From the IMG/VR virus record IMGVR_UViG_3300020731_000100, positions 1 through 20,010 of that record: a stretch of DNA of 20,010 nucleotides, one strand, 5' to 3'. The translations under genes and the position numbers were made by a program. Shown piece by piece: positions 1-7,911 of this stretch (positions are counted from its first letter, which is position 1; every line of letters starts with the position of its first letter). The notes beneath the pieces are model-generated. The model was given only the letters and a program-made list of their open reading frames with translations. It made no database searches and was not told where the DNA came from. This stretch comes from a virus.

Positions 1-1485
1 CCCAGCCGCTTCCATTTGAGATTGAATATTTGCTACCGCTTCATCGTCTCCGTCTTCTTGTGCTTTCTGAAGTTGTGAAGCAAACTCTGCTTGAACTGCT
101 GTACTTTGAGCAATTTGATCTGTTAAATTAGCCGCTAATTCATTCTGCTGATCTTGTAAGTTATATAGACTATTTAAATCGGTTGGCAATGGATCAGGAA
201 GATCTATGTCAGAAATATCAGCAGGAGTCGATTCAGTTGCTCCCCCGGATTCTGTTTCAGGATTTACTCCTGTTTCTTCAGCATTTGTATTACTGTCTGA
301 CTTTGTAGGTACTTCTATACCTTTAGAATTAGATCCAGCTGTTCCTTTTGAAGGCCCAAATAAACTCTTTAATCCACCTATTCCTAATGCCGCGGCTGAC
401 ATTACAGATTTGTTTGCTAATAAGCTAGCGGCAGTTATTCCGCCTGCTAAAGGATTACTTAACCCTTGTAATCCTGTTACTGCTCCGAATACATTTGACG
501 CTCCGGTACCATTTAATGCGTTACCTACACTACCTAATACACTTAATGGACTAGGAGATTGATCATAATGTATAGTAGCAAAGCCGGGGGGATTGCCAAC
601 TGATACTTGTCCAGTTCCATACAGTACTGTTTCGAAGGCAATTGTCATTTTATTTTCAGCGACCTTTTTGCCATCGCTTACATCTAACTTATCGTGTTGC
701 CATTCTGTAATAATTGGGTTGACTAATGTGTAAGATGTAAATTGCTGTTGATTTAACTGATACAATGTAATGCTGTTAAAGAACGGAACTGTCTGTCCGT
801 TATTAAGACCGTAATCGCCTGGCTGATGTAACATTGAATTATTTTGATATTGGTTATTAGGAATGTAACCTGCCGGAGTATTTCCAACGGCTTTCTGAAC
901 AGCACCACCTATAGCACTACCAATCATACTACCAATACCACCGCCTAATGCCTTGCCTACCATTGCTCCCATTGACGGTGTTTGTATACTTCCTACTAAT
1001 GAATTTTGTCCATCAGCATAGTAATAATTGTAATAATAAACCCACAATCTATGAGTAACGTTACTCATATCATCATGGAATGTTAAATTTATGGGGTTAT
1101 AATTTATTTTTTTCTGTACTAATGTCTTCTTGTTATATTGATTTACATATTCTTGTTCAACTGTAAATTTAGGTAAGTCTGCTGACTTAACTAACATCCC
1201 TAGTTCTTGTTGATGGCGTCCTGGCCAATCGTCTACTGCTTGTAGGGTTGATTTAATAAGACCTAATAGTCCACTACCTTGACCAGGGCCTACTGCTCCA
1301 CCTGCTGATCCTTGTATAGCTGATTGACTTATATCAAAGCTAACATAAAAGATCCAGCCATTCTTAGGGGCAAGAGCAAATTGATTGTCGACGAATAATC
1401 GTGCGGCATGTTGATAATCTCCCATGTTTCCATGGGGGTCTAAGAGTCCGCCTAATACGGGTTGTAAATATGATCCAAGTGACAT
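1..1485 (-). CDS. Tube-fold virion protein (gp19/gp54-like), 3' end outside the window
   Basis: The reading frame is open from ATG at 1485 to the left edge, giving 495 residues with no stop, so the C-terminus is missing. Residues from about 35 to 300 look like a T4 tail-tube-type fold: a strand with NGWIFYVSFDI, then VKSADLPKFTVEQEY, INYNPINLTFHDDM, a WVYYYNYYY segment, and later NPIITEWQHDKLDV and NKMTIAFETVLYG. This order resembles gp19 and the baseplate tube proteins gp48 and gp54, so a baseplate tube or second tube-like role is likely; which one is inference. Two Gly/Ala-rich hydrophobic stretches follow (GGGIGSMIGSAIGGAV and the segment around AASLLANKSVMSAAALGIGG). The last visible part is acidic and Gln-rich and probably coiled-coil. 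There is no Shine-Dalgarno, but a late-type octamer sits only 5 nt upstream of the ATG. A terminator separates it from gp19. Confidence 0.8.
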   Translation of the reverse strand, partial: MSLGSYLQPVLGGLLDPHGNMGDYQHAARLFVDNQFALAPKNGWIFYVSFDISQSAIQGSAGGAVGPGQGSGLLGLIKSTLQAVDDWPGRHQQELGMLVKSADLPKFTVEQEYVNQYNKKTLVQKKINYNPINLTFHDDMSNVTHRLWVYYYNYYYADGQNSLVGSIQTPSMGAMVGKALGGGIGSMIGSAIGGAVQKAVGNTPAGYIPNNQYQNNSMLHQPGDYGLNNGQTVPFFNSITLYQLNQQQFTSYTLVNPIITEWQHDKLDVSDGKKVAENKMTIAFETVLYGTGQVSVGNPPGFATIHYDQSPSPLSVLGSVGNALNGTGASNVFGAVTGLQGLSNPLAGGITAASLLANKSVMSAAALGIGGLKSLFGPSKGTAGSNSKGIEVPTKSDSNTNAEETGVNPETESGGATESTPADISDIDLPDPLPTDLNSLYNLQDQQNELAANLTDQIAQSTAVQAEFASQLQKAQEDGDDEAVANIQSQMEAAG

Positions 1486-1490
1486 GCTAA

Positions 1491-1498
1491 TATTTAGT
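1491..1498 (-). promoter_or_regulatory. Late-type promoter octamer for the tube-fold gene
   Basis: ACTAAATA on the minus strand matches the T4 late octamer TATAAATA at its last six positions. With the T4 spacing, transcription would start at or next to the A of the ATG at 1485, so the mRNA would be leaderless. That agrees with the lack of a ribosome binding site. Confidence 0.5.
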
Positions 1499-1501
1499 CA
1501 T

Positions 1502-1530
1502 AAAAAAAGCCCGGGGAATTCCGGGCTTTT
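1502..1530 (-). terminator. Rho-independent terminator after gp19
   Basis: A perfect 10-bp stem (1505-1514 with 1521-1530, AAAAGCCCGG type) encloses a 6-nt loop. On the minus strand it is followed by a seven-T run (1508-1502), the form of an intrinsic terminator for gp19 transcripts. On the plus strand the arm ends in four T, so weak action in that direction is possible, although no plus-strand gene lies upstream of it in the window. Confidence 0.85.
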
Positions 1531-1545
1531 CGATTGCCTTGCTAC

Positions 1546-2172
1546 TTAACCTGTAATCAATGAACCTAATGTACGGCCAACTTGTTGACCTAGGCCCAAT
1601 GGGTTTCCAGCACCATCTGTTTGGATTGCATTATCAAATTTAATTGTCATTGCGATTTGAACAGCTTCACTGGTCTTATAATCTAATTGTTGATAGTCAG
1701 CATCACTTAAGAAGCAACCGTCGATTTCCCATGTTTCTAAAACATTAGGAGTATCAGCGCCGTTACCACCATCAAGCATTTCAATGATAGTAGTAAACTT
1801 GTAGTCGATACCGCTACTAGCAGAAGCCTGCTCATAGAAGTCGAATTGTTTCTGTAGTTGTTCGCCAACTAGTTTTGTAACAGCACCAGTCATATCGTCA
1901 CGTACTGTTAGAGTCATATCGCCCCATGAATGTTTACCAGCAAGTTTTACCTTACTGTTATAAACGTCAATTACGATTTCTTCAAATGTAACTTTAGGAC
2001 GAGTAACGTCAACAACTTGTTTTGTGATTTCAGTAGTTGGACTACTTACACCAAAGTTGCTCAATGTAACTCTAAAACGATACTTTAGCTTAGGCATCAA
2101 CAAGCCTTGATTGCTTGATGATTGGTCTGTGCTTAACGGTACTGTAAATCTGCTTAAACTTGCGATTGCCAT
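1546..2172 (-). CDS. gp19: Tail tube protein gp19
   Basis: This is the major tail tube protein of a contractile T4-like tail: stacked hexamers form the inner tube through which DNA passes. The 208-residue product is longer than T4 gp19 (163). The family pattern is visible: KYRFRVTLSNF near the N-terminus, VTRPKVTFEEIVIDVYNSKV, the HSWGDMTLTVRDDM strand, and near the end LETWEIDGCFLSDADY and AVQIAMTIKFDNA. The start at 2172 is supported by AGGAG at 2181-2185 and a late-type octamer at 2194-2201. It lies 30 bp downstream of gp18 in the usual sheath-then-tube order and ends just before a strong terminator. Confidence 0.93.
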   Translation of the reverse strand: MAIASLSRFTVPLSTDQSSSNQGLLMPKLKYRFRVTLSNFGVSSPTTEITKQVVDVTRPKVTFEEIVIDVYNSKVKLAGKHSWGDMTLTVRDDMTGAVTKLVGEQLQKQFDFYEQASASSGIDYKFTTIIEMLDGGNGADTPNVLETWEIDGCFLSDADYQQLDYKTSEAVQIAMTIKFDNAIQTDGAGNPLGLGQQVGRTLGSLITG

Positions 2173-2193
2173 ATTATTTGCTCCTGTCCTATA

Positions 2194-2201
2194 TATTTAC
2201 C
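2194..2201 (-). promoter_or_regulatory. Late-type promoter octamer for gp19
   Basis: GGTAAATA on the minus strand lies between gp18 and gp19. With T4 spacing, transcription would begin near 2188 and give a 16-nt leader carrying AGGAG. This lets the abundant tube protein be transcribed separately from the sheath. Confidence 0.55.
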
Positions 2202-2202
2202 A

Positions 2203-5200
2203 TTAAGCCCCGGCTTTAATTGCGCCAGTATTTTCTAAGCGTAATGGAATGTAAATGAATTCCACTGACTTAACTGGTTCAACCGCAATGTCAATCCAAA
2301 GTTGGTTTTGGTCAATTCTTGTTGGAGTATTGTTTGACGTATCGCAAACTACAATGTAGTCGTACAATGCTCTTTGTCCTACTAGTTGTAATAGGAAACT
2401 TTCAATTGTTCGTTTGATCTCACCACGAGTGATTTGATCGTTTGGTTCAAACAAGTATGGTTTCGCAATTAAACCTAGTTGACGACGGATATATGCTGTT
2501 AAACGAGCAACGTTGATACGATCTAAACTGCTTGCTGCACTAGCACGAGTGTATTGACCCATTACAACAATACCAGAACCTGATAATGTTGCGATTGGGT
2601 TAACCTTAACTTGTGCCATAACATCACGTGTACCCTCTGGTAATGCTGTTGTATGGAACTCAGACTGATCATCTAAGTAACCTACTGAACTTACGTTGTC
2701 GACTACACCACGGCGTAAACCTGCTGGAGCAAACCATGGATAACTCTTCTGGTCGCTTTCTGCGATTGTACGTAACATAATGTGGCTTGGTGGAACAACA
2801 ATATAGTTTCCAGTATTGTCTGTTGTATATCCACTTGGGTAGTAGAAAGCCATGTAGTCGTCATAACTTACTGCGCCATCTGGACCGTTATCAAACGCAC
2901 CGTTACTATTATTACCCCATGCTAACAATGAAGTAGCATCTGGTGTTAATGTAAATGGTGTATCACCGATAACAAACGCTGTTTGTGAACGATCAGCATT
3001 CAATTCAATTAAGTTTTGAACAGCTTCTGGATAGCCTGGGCAAGCAATTAAGTTGAATATTAATGTATCAGTATCACGAATTGCTGAACTTGTGTCGATT
3101 AATGCTTTTAATGATTTAACAACTAAACCACGTTGAGCATGTTGACCAAAGCTACCTACACCTTCTGGAGTGTTAGGACTTACAGTAACCCAACGTGCTG
3201 TGTTGTATATAGTGTTGCCACCAGCACCGTCCATAAACTCGTTATTGTAACGAATGTTTTTACCACTGTTAGAATATACGTTGATATAGTTTGACTGATA
3301 ACGTTTTACGTTAAAGCCAGAACGACGTAGGTTCCATAGGCGTGTACCTTTTGGATATAATGCTGGATCTGGACTATCTGGATCAACATAATCACTTACT
3401 AACAACGATTGAATTGTTGATGGTGTAGTTGCTTGTCCGCTTGTTGCGTAACGAGCATCATAGAAAATCCAACCATTTGGTGTTGTATGATCTGTAGGAT
3501 CTTGTTGAACCCATTGTAGAGTTTGGCCGTTCCATACATAGATCTCTTGTCCGTATTTTGTAATATCTGCTGTACTGATCCAGATATCGCCGTTTACTAA
3601 GTCTGTACCATCGCTTTGGCCGCCTGTTAGTAATGGAGCAGTTGCGCTGATGATAGGACCGTTTGGATCTGTATTTGGATATACATTTTTGTAACCACGG
3701 AATTTAGTACCATCGTGAATCATGATATCTACTTCGTCAACTACTGAACTGTACCAATATGTACCGTCTGCTGGTTCTTGGAATGGAGCAATTTGAGTTG
3801 CTTCAAACACTAGTGGTTGCCAGTTAGAAGCACGATATGTATAACCATCTGTATCATACATGCCAGTAGCGTAGAAGTTTGATGTACCAGTAGCAACTCC
3901 AGTATTAACATTACGTGACCATGCTGTATAGCCCATGAATGCTAGTGGAGTATTTGTACCGTCTAAGAAACGAATTTCGCCGCCTGTGCTGTGACTGATT
4001 GTTAATTGATATGTTGAAGCATTATATGTAGCAGAAACATATTGGAAGCCATTTGAGCCTGCGTTGATATATGTAGCAACATCTTCTAATGTATCACCTC
4101 GGTTAATTGTAATAACTGCTGGAGTACTGAACTCACCGCCTGCGATCATTTCTTTTAGTGTAAATGTACTTGTTGAAGTGAACACCAATTCAGACGATGC
4201 AGTCGGAGTTGTAACTGTTGTTGGTCCAGTAGAAACTCTGCGAAGAATTTCAAACTCAGCCAATTGTGGTTCACCTGCTAGACCTACACCGTTATCATAG
4301 TTAGTATCGATATAGATTGAGCCTGTAGCAATTTTTCTACCTAATCCAGCTGAATCTAAACCAGCAATAGCAAGTTCAGGTGCTGAGTATAAAGGTGCTG
4401 CAATTTCTGTCCATGCGCCACTTGCTGCACTGTATGTTTTAACATCCCATGAAGCGCCTTGGTTAGGACTTGTTGTCTTGATGTATACAGAACCACTTGG
4501 AGCACTTGTAAAGTCTGGATAAGCTGTATGTGGACCTTGGAATAATTGTGGTCCTTCATATGTACCAGCAGATAGACCTAACGCTGTTAACAATGTTGCT
4601 GTGCTACCAACTTGGATGTTGATCTTACCATCTTGTACATCTTTGTTTTGAATTGTAACTGCTGGAATGCTTGTATAAATTCCAGATTGAACTGTAATTG
4701 CGCTCAATCCGCCATTTGATACAGTAACGTTAGTTACAGTACTTCCGCTAACAACAACTGTTGGAGCAGTAGCATAGTCAACACCAGGAGCAGTAACTTG
4801 AATACTGTCAATATCAAATGTTAAGTTTAACGTACAACCAGAACCTGTGCCACCTGTTGTTGAAACAGGGTTGGTGGGAATTGCTGTGTATTCACCTTGG
4901 TTGCTAATTGTAGCCGCTAAAATTGCGCCAGTTAATGTATTAACTGCTGTAACTGTAAGTTGAGCAATAGATGTTGATGTAGTAGCAGATCCACCTAGAA
5001 CTGTAAGAACGTTACCAACTGCGTAGTTTGTACCGCTGTTAGCAAATGTTTTAGCGTGAACTTCCATAATTGCGCTAGCCACTGCACCGCTTGCACCGTT
5101 ACTAGCCGCTGTAGCATCTGCGTATAACTGAATATAGTTACCTGTACCAACTAATGCGTTAACACCGTGTGTACGCATAACGCTGTTGATACTTGAAACC

Positions 5201-6024
5201 ATAGCGTTTAAGTTAGTACCTCTTAATATAACAGTTTGACCGTTAATAAGAACTGTAGCATTATTGTAAACTGTTAGATCACCTACAACTGTTGTGCCGG
5301 TTACTACTGGGAAACTTGTTTGCCAGCATGTTGATTTGAATGAAACGCCTGCTGTAAATCCTGTTTCTGTGTTAGAACCAACTACTACCCAGTTACCTGC
5401 TGTATTTTTATACCATAAAGTAATTGTGTTAGCACTTGTAGCAACAATAGCGTATGTACCAGCAACTCCTAAACTTGCTTTAGGAGTATACATATCGTTC
5501 ATTAGATATGTGGCCGCGCTGTCGTTATCAATAACAACAGGAATTTGATTAGTAAATGCGCCAGCTACTTCGTCCCATTGGAAAATACCCCATAGTGTAT
5601 TTGAAGTAGTATCTAACCAATATGTACCATCAGCCGCCGCACCCTCTGGGGAACTAGCTTCTGGCATTAATTGACCTAAGTCTAAATCTGCTCTGGCAAC
5701 GTATGCTTGTGAGCTAACGCCTAGTAAACTGTATGCGGCTTGTAGACCGTATTCGTTTAGTTCGCCGCCGTTAATTGGATTACCGCCAGCATCTGTATAG
5801 AAGCTTGGAGTACCGAAAGTATCAGTAAGATCTCGCTGACTTGTTACTACATATACTTTGCCAGCGTTAGCTTGTTGAGTACCAACTGCGATACCTGTAC
5901 CGCTAGCATTTTGTTTGTCTTGTGCAGAAGCAACGATAATTAGTGGAACAGTTCCTGGAGCCGCTGGGCCATAAAAACTTTGATCGATTACTTGTACTTC
6001 TACGCCTGGTGAATTAAGTGCCAT
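2203..6024 (-). CDS. gp18: Tail sheath protein gp18, unusually large
   Basis: This is the contractile sheath subunit that surrounds the gp19 tube. The N-terminal part (residues 1-115) has the family start SPGVEVQVID, a DLTDTFGTP motif and YGLQAAYSLL...AYVARA. The C-terminal part (about 890-1273) carries the conserved sheath core, with INVARLTAYIRRQLG, EPNDQITRGEIKRTIESFL and VEPVKSVEFIYIPL. T4 gp18 has 659 residues; this one has 1273. The extra length is an insert of about 770 residues (about 120-890) made of small beta-rich units, including G-x-Y-[AT]-x-x-P repeats (about 329-459) and 'GTYWLDT'-type hairpins near 133, 510, 567, 753 and 811. Such inserts should decorate the outer surface of the sheath. 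GGGAGAA at 6031-6037 supports the start, and a late-type octamer lies upstream. Confidence 0.93.
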   Translation of the reverse strand: MALNSPGVEVQVIDQSFYGPAAPGTVPLIIVASAQDKQNASGTGIAVGTQQANAGKVYVVTSQRDLTDTFGTPSFYTDAGGNPINGGELNEYGLQAAYSLLGVSSQAYVARADLDLGQLMPEASSPEGAAADGTYWLDTTSNTLWGIFQWDEVAGAFTNQIPVVIDNDSAATYLMNDMYTPKASLGVAGTYAIVATSANTITLWYKNTAGNWVVVGSNTETGFTAGVSFKSTCWQTSFPVVTGTTVVGDLTVYNNATVLINGQTVILRGTNLNAMVSSINSVMRTHGVNALVGTGNYIQLYADATAASNGASGAVASAIMEVHAKTFANSGTNYAVGNVLTVLGGSATTSTSIAQLTVTAVNTLTGAILAATISNQGEYTAIPTNPVSTTGGTGSGCTLNLTFDIDSIQVTAPGVDYATAPTVVVSGSTVTNVTVSNGGLSAITVQSGIYTSIPAVTIQNKDVQDGKINIQVGSTATLLTALGLSAGTYEGPQLFQGPHTAYPDFTSAPSGSVYIKTTSPNQGASWDVKTYSAASGAWTEIAAPLYSAPELAIAGLDSAGLGRKIATGSIYIDTNYDNGVGLAGEPQLAEFEILRRVSTGPTTVTTPTASSELVFTSTSTFTLKEMIAGGEFSTPAVITINRGDTLEDVATYINAGSNGFQYVSATYNASTYQLTISHSTGGEIRFLDGTNTPLAFMGYTAWSRNVNTGVATGTSNFYATGMYDTDGYTYRASNWQPLVFEATQIAPFQEPADGTYWYSSVVDEVDIMIHDGTKFRGYKNVYPNTDPNGPIISATAPLLTGGQSDGTDLVNGDIWISTADITKYGQEIYVWNGQTLQWVQQDPTDHTTPNGWIFYDARYATSGQATTPSTIQSLLVSDYVDPDSPDPALYPKGTRLWNLRRSGFNVKRYQSNYINVYSNSGKNIRYNNEFMDGAGGNTIYNTARWVTVSPNTPEGVGSFGQHAQRGLVVKSLKALIDTSSAIRDTDTLIFNLIACPGYPEAVQNLIELNADRSQTAFVIGDTPFTLTPDATSLLAWGNNSNGAFDNGPDGAVSYDDYMAFYYPSGYTTDNTGNYIVVPPSHIMLRTIAESDQKSYPWFAPAGLRRGVVDNVSSVGYLDDQSEFHTTALPEGTRDVMAQVKVNPIATLSGSGIVVMGQYTRASAASSLDRINVARLTAYIRRQLGLIAKPYLFEPNDQITRGEIKRTIESFLLQLVGQRALYDYIVVCDTSNNTPTRIDQNQLWIDIAVEPVKSVEFIYIPLRLENTGAIKAGA
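3357..5667 (-). repeat. Inserted beta-module region inside gp18
   Basis: Approximate span of the non-core part of the sheath protein (residues about 120-890). It contains at least five G-[ST]-[VIY]-[YW]-x-x-[TS] hairpins (residues 133, 510, 567, 753, 811), several followed by an aromatic/DG/W signature, plus three units of the form VxxPGxDYATAPTVVV. These are degenerate protein-level repeats; I did not find long DNA-level identity between them. Boundaries are estimates. Confidence 0.6.
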
Positions 6025-6058
6025 TTGTCATTCTCCCATAAATGGATTTTCTTTAATA

Positions 6059-6066
6059 TATTTAGT
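6059..6066 (-). promoter_or_regulatory. Late-type promoter octamer for gp18
   Basis: ACTAAATA on the minus strand. With T4 spacing the start would be near 6053, giving a leader of about 29 nt that carries the GGGAGAA ribosome binding site. It lies in a 100-bp divergent region shared with the plus-strand zinc-finger gene. Confidence 0.55.
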
Positions 6067-6088
6067 GTGGTTTGGTAAAAACAACCGG

Positions 6089-6096
6089 ATTAAATA
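6089..6096 (+). promoter_or_regulatory. Late-type promoter octamer for the HNH-like gene
   Basis: ATTAAATA on the plus strand, followed by a leader of about 23 nt that ends in the purine-rich AAAAAGGGCGG before ATG 6125. It diverges from the gp18 octamer 22 bp away. Confidence 0.45.
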
Positions 6097-6124
6097 CATC
6101 TGAAAAGGGCACAAAAAGGGCGGT

Positions 6125-6460
6125 ATGAGAAAACTATGTAAAACTTGCGCTAGTAGACCTGTAGCAGTGAATTATTATAAAGAGGGCAGACCTTTTTATA
6201 GGTCTCAGTGCGATCATTGTTCTAGAGGTAGGGGAAATGGAACCCCTGGCTGGAAACGTGCGGGGTATAAAAAGAAAGATCAGTGTGACAAGTGCGGGTT
6301 CAAATCTAAGAGCCTGGAGATCTTTAATGTATTTTATGTAGACGGCGATTTAAACAACAATCGCCCTAACAATTTAAAAACTATATGTGCGAACTGCCAG
6401 CGTGTTCTTCATAAGGAAGGAGTTCGTTGGACTCAAGGGGATCTGACACCAGATTTTTAA
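6125..6460 (+). CDS. Small zinc-finger, degenerate HNH-like protein
   Basis: The 111-residue basic protein has four CxxC pairs (C5/C8, C29/C32, C54/C57, C88/C91) and ends in an HNH-like core: a DGDLNNNRPNNL stretch (73-84), then ICANCQRVLH. HNH nucleases normally have a His or His-His just before the DGD-type turn and CH after the last CxxC. Here these are FYV and CQ, so the expected catalytic His is absent. It may bind DNA or RNA without cutting. As I recall, close relatives occur in T4-like cyanophages as proteins of unknown role. The start is supported by AAAAAGGGCGG just upstream. Its last 80 bp overlap the 3' end of the kinase gene on the opposite strand. Confidence 0.8.
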   Translation: MRKLCKTCASRPVAVNYYKEGRPFYRSQCDHCSRGRGNGTPGWKRAGYKKKDQCDKCGFKSKSLEIFNVFYVDGDLNNNRPNNLKTICANCQRVLHKEGVRWTQGDLTPDF

Positions 6461-7073
6461 CTTGGGCATAAAGATCATCAATGCTAGTATTATTGTCTAG
6501 CACAAAATCAAAGTTTGTACCAACCCAAGCAGTTTCGCTAGCATGAATTCCGGCACGTTCTAATCTAACTTTACTGGTAGACCAAGTAACGTTACCGTCT
6601 GGCCCTCGGTTGGCACTAACTGCGGCATCATACCATTCGGGTTCTGGACCACGTACAACACGTACTACAATTCCGCCTGCGTCTTTAATTGATTTAATTT
6701 CATTAGGAAAACGACAATCGCTAATAACAATATCGTCTTTACTATTGCGTAGTTTATTTTCTAATGCCGCAATCCAAATATCATCATGGAATGATTTACG
6801 ACAAACTTCAGTGCCCCAATATTGTAGTACCCAACGTGGAGTTAAATGTGGCATATTTAAGCGTTCTGCCCACCATGGATCTACTTGTTCACGCCATTCA
6901 CGGGCTTGCTTTGTACGGCCTTCTAGCATTGTTCTATCCCAACCAAAGACCATACTAACAGCATCTTTCAGTGTATTCGCAAAACTCTCTCGTCGAAATC
7001 CATGAAAATTTGTAAGATAATCAGCAATAGTATCTTTGCCAGAACCAATAAAACCGCACACACCTATAATCAT
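6381..7073 (-). CDS. gp1: Deoxynucleoside monophosphate kinase (T4 gp1-like)
   Basis: This cytoplasmic enzyme phosphorylates dNMPs to dNDPs with ATP and feeds phage DNA synthesis. The 230-residue length is close to T4 gp1 (241). A P-loop GFIGSGKDT lies at residues 7-15, and the typical DIVISDCRFPNE strand-loop follows in the middle, then GGIVVRVVR. AGGAG at 7079-7083 supports the start. It is the only gene here with a perfect host-type sigma-70 promoter (7096-7124), which fits early use. The last 26 codons lie opposite the conserved end of the HNH-like gene; the tail after DLYAQVKNLV is probably not part of the kinase core. It sits among structural genes, away from other nucleotide-metabolism genes. 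Confidence 0.92.
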   Translation of the reverse strand: MIIGVCGFIGSGKDTIADYLTNFHGFRRESFANTLKDAVSMVFGWDRTMLEGRTKQAREWREQVDPWWAERLNMPHLTPRWVLQYWGTEVCRKSFHDDIWIAALENKLRNSKDDIVISDCRFPNEIKSIKDAGGIVVRVVRGPEPEWYDAAVSANRGPDGNVTWSTSKVRLERAGIHASETAWVGTNFDFVLDNNTSIDDLYAQVKNLVSDPLESNELLPYEEHAGSSHI

Positions 7074-7095
7074 AGTATCTCCTAACGATACTTTA

Positions 7096-7124
7096 ATTAT
7101 ATTAAGGAAATATTACAATGTCAA
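7096..7124 (-). promoter_or_regulatory. Perfect consensus sigma-70 promoter for the dNMP kinase
   Basis: On the minus strand, TTGACA (7124-7119) and TATAAT (7101-7096) are separated by exactly 17 bp. Both hexamers match the bacterial consensus at every position. The predicted start is near 7089, giving a leader of about 16 nt with AGGAG before ATG 7073. It lies wholly in the gap between the gp13 stop and the kinase start. Confidence 0.85.
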
Positions 7125-7132
7125 GAATTAGG

Positions 7133-7891
7133 TTAACCAATTACAAAAGTTAACGGCTGTCCGCCATCTTTGTAGTTAATAATGTCTTGCTCTAGCGTTT
7201 CCATTTCAGCTTTGCCTTCTGCTTTGAGCTGTGCGCCATTGAGACTTGTGCCGCCTTGCGGGCTAGCAATTTGAGCAAACTTTTCACGTGCTTCGCCTAA
7301 CATAACTTTACAGTTTGCTAGAGCATAATCTTTAATCCACACGCCGGCGTAGTTGTCTTGGAATAAAGTAAAATCAGGACGTTGATTATACATCCACAAA
7401 AGAACACTTTCAGATCCTTGCGGACGTTGACTAATACGTAGACGTCTTGTAGGTTGGTCAAATTCAAAGTTGATAAAACTACCAAACATCTTGCCTACTA
7501 AATTTTGATAGCTAGCAAAGGCAAAATATGTGGCTAAACCGCCCATATTACTTGTGCTTAACAAATAGGTGTTTGTGTAGGCTAAGTTGAACGGTTCAAA
7601 TAGACTACCTCCGTCACCTCCGCCTGTTCTAGAACCAATACTTCTACGAAATACCTGTCTAACTGAAATAACTTCCGGAGCAAGTATGTATTCATTAACA
7701 TCTTGTTGTAGTGTCAAAAACGCAAAACTTTCTTCAGTAGAATGTTGGCTTCGTTGACGGTACTTTAACAGCGCACGTTTAATTGCGATATCGTAGTGTT
7801 TTGGGTCTAATTCGACGTCAATCATACCGTCACCTAGGAAGGTTTTGATATAATCTACTACGTCTTTGTATGCTGTATCTAAGTCGCTCAT
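7133..7891 (-). CDS. gp13: Neck protein gp13
   Basis: This is the head-completion/neck protein that links the portal to the tail in T4-like phages. The frame opens upstream as far as 8044, but the start at 7891 is preferred (252 residues). Its N-terminus MSDLDTAYKDVVDYIKTFLG and the next segment MIDVELDPKHYDIAIKRAL match the usual start of cyanophage-type gp13 as I know it, and the upstream extension would run across the start of gp14. Other family-like stretches are RQRSQHSTEESFAFL, EVISVRQVFRR, and near the end LGEAREKFAQIASPQGG. It lacks a clear ribosome binding site, and a late octamer abuts the ATG. The alternative ATG at 7906 has no support. Unlike the usual arrangement, gp14 points the other way. 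Confidence 0.9.
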   Translation of the reverse strand: MSDLDTAYKDVVDYIKTFLGDGMIDVELDPKHYDIAIKRALLKYRQRSQHSTEESFAFLTLQQDVNEYILAPEVISVRQVFRRSIGSRTGGGDGGSLFEPFNLAYTNTYLLSTSNMGGLATYFAFASYQNLVGKMFGSFINFEFDQPTRRLRISQRPQGSESVLLWMYNQRPDFTLFQDNYAGVWIKDYALANCKVMLGEAREKFAQIASPQGGTSLNGAQLKAEGKAEMETLEQDIINYKDGGQPLTFVIG

Positions 7892-7896
7892 ACTTT

Positions 7897-7904
7897 TATT
7901 TACC
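7897..7904 (-). promoter_or_regulatory. Late-type promoter octamer for gp13
   Basis: GGTAAATA on the minus strand, ending 5 nt before the gp13 ATG. With T4 spacing, transcription would start on the A of the ATG itself. It shares base 7904 with the plus-strand octamer for gp14. Confidence 0.5.
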
Positions 7905-7911
7905 ATAAATA
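7904..7911 (+). promoter_or_regulatory. Late-type promoter octamer for gp14
   Basis: CATAAATA on the plus strand differs from TATAAATA only in the first base. It ends 7 nt before the gp14 ATG, which implies a leader of about 2 nt and fits the missing ribosome binding site. Confidence 0.55.

Noticed and set aside
206-562. Plus-strand open frame of 118 codons
   Set aside because: It lies opposite the continuous minus-strand tube-fold frame, has no ribosome binding site and reads as Pro/Ala/Val-rich antisense sequence.
3000-5600. Several short frames (4064-4300, 5294-5548 plus; 4356-4559 minus) within gp18
   Set aside because: All lie inside the continuous gp18 frame and show no start signals or recognisable content.
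6610-7005. Plus-strand open frames opposite the dNMP kinase
   Set aside because: They are antisense to a well-recognised kinase, have no ribosome binding site and overlap each other in different frames.
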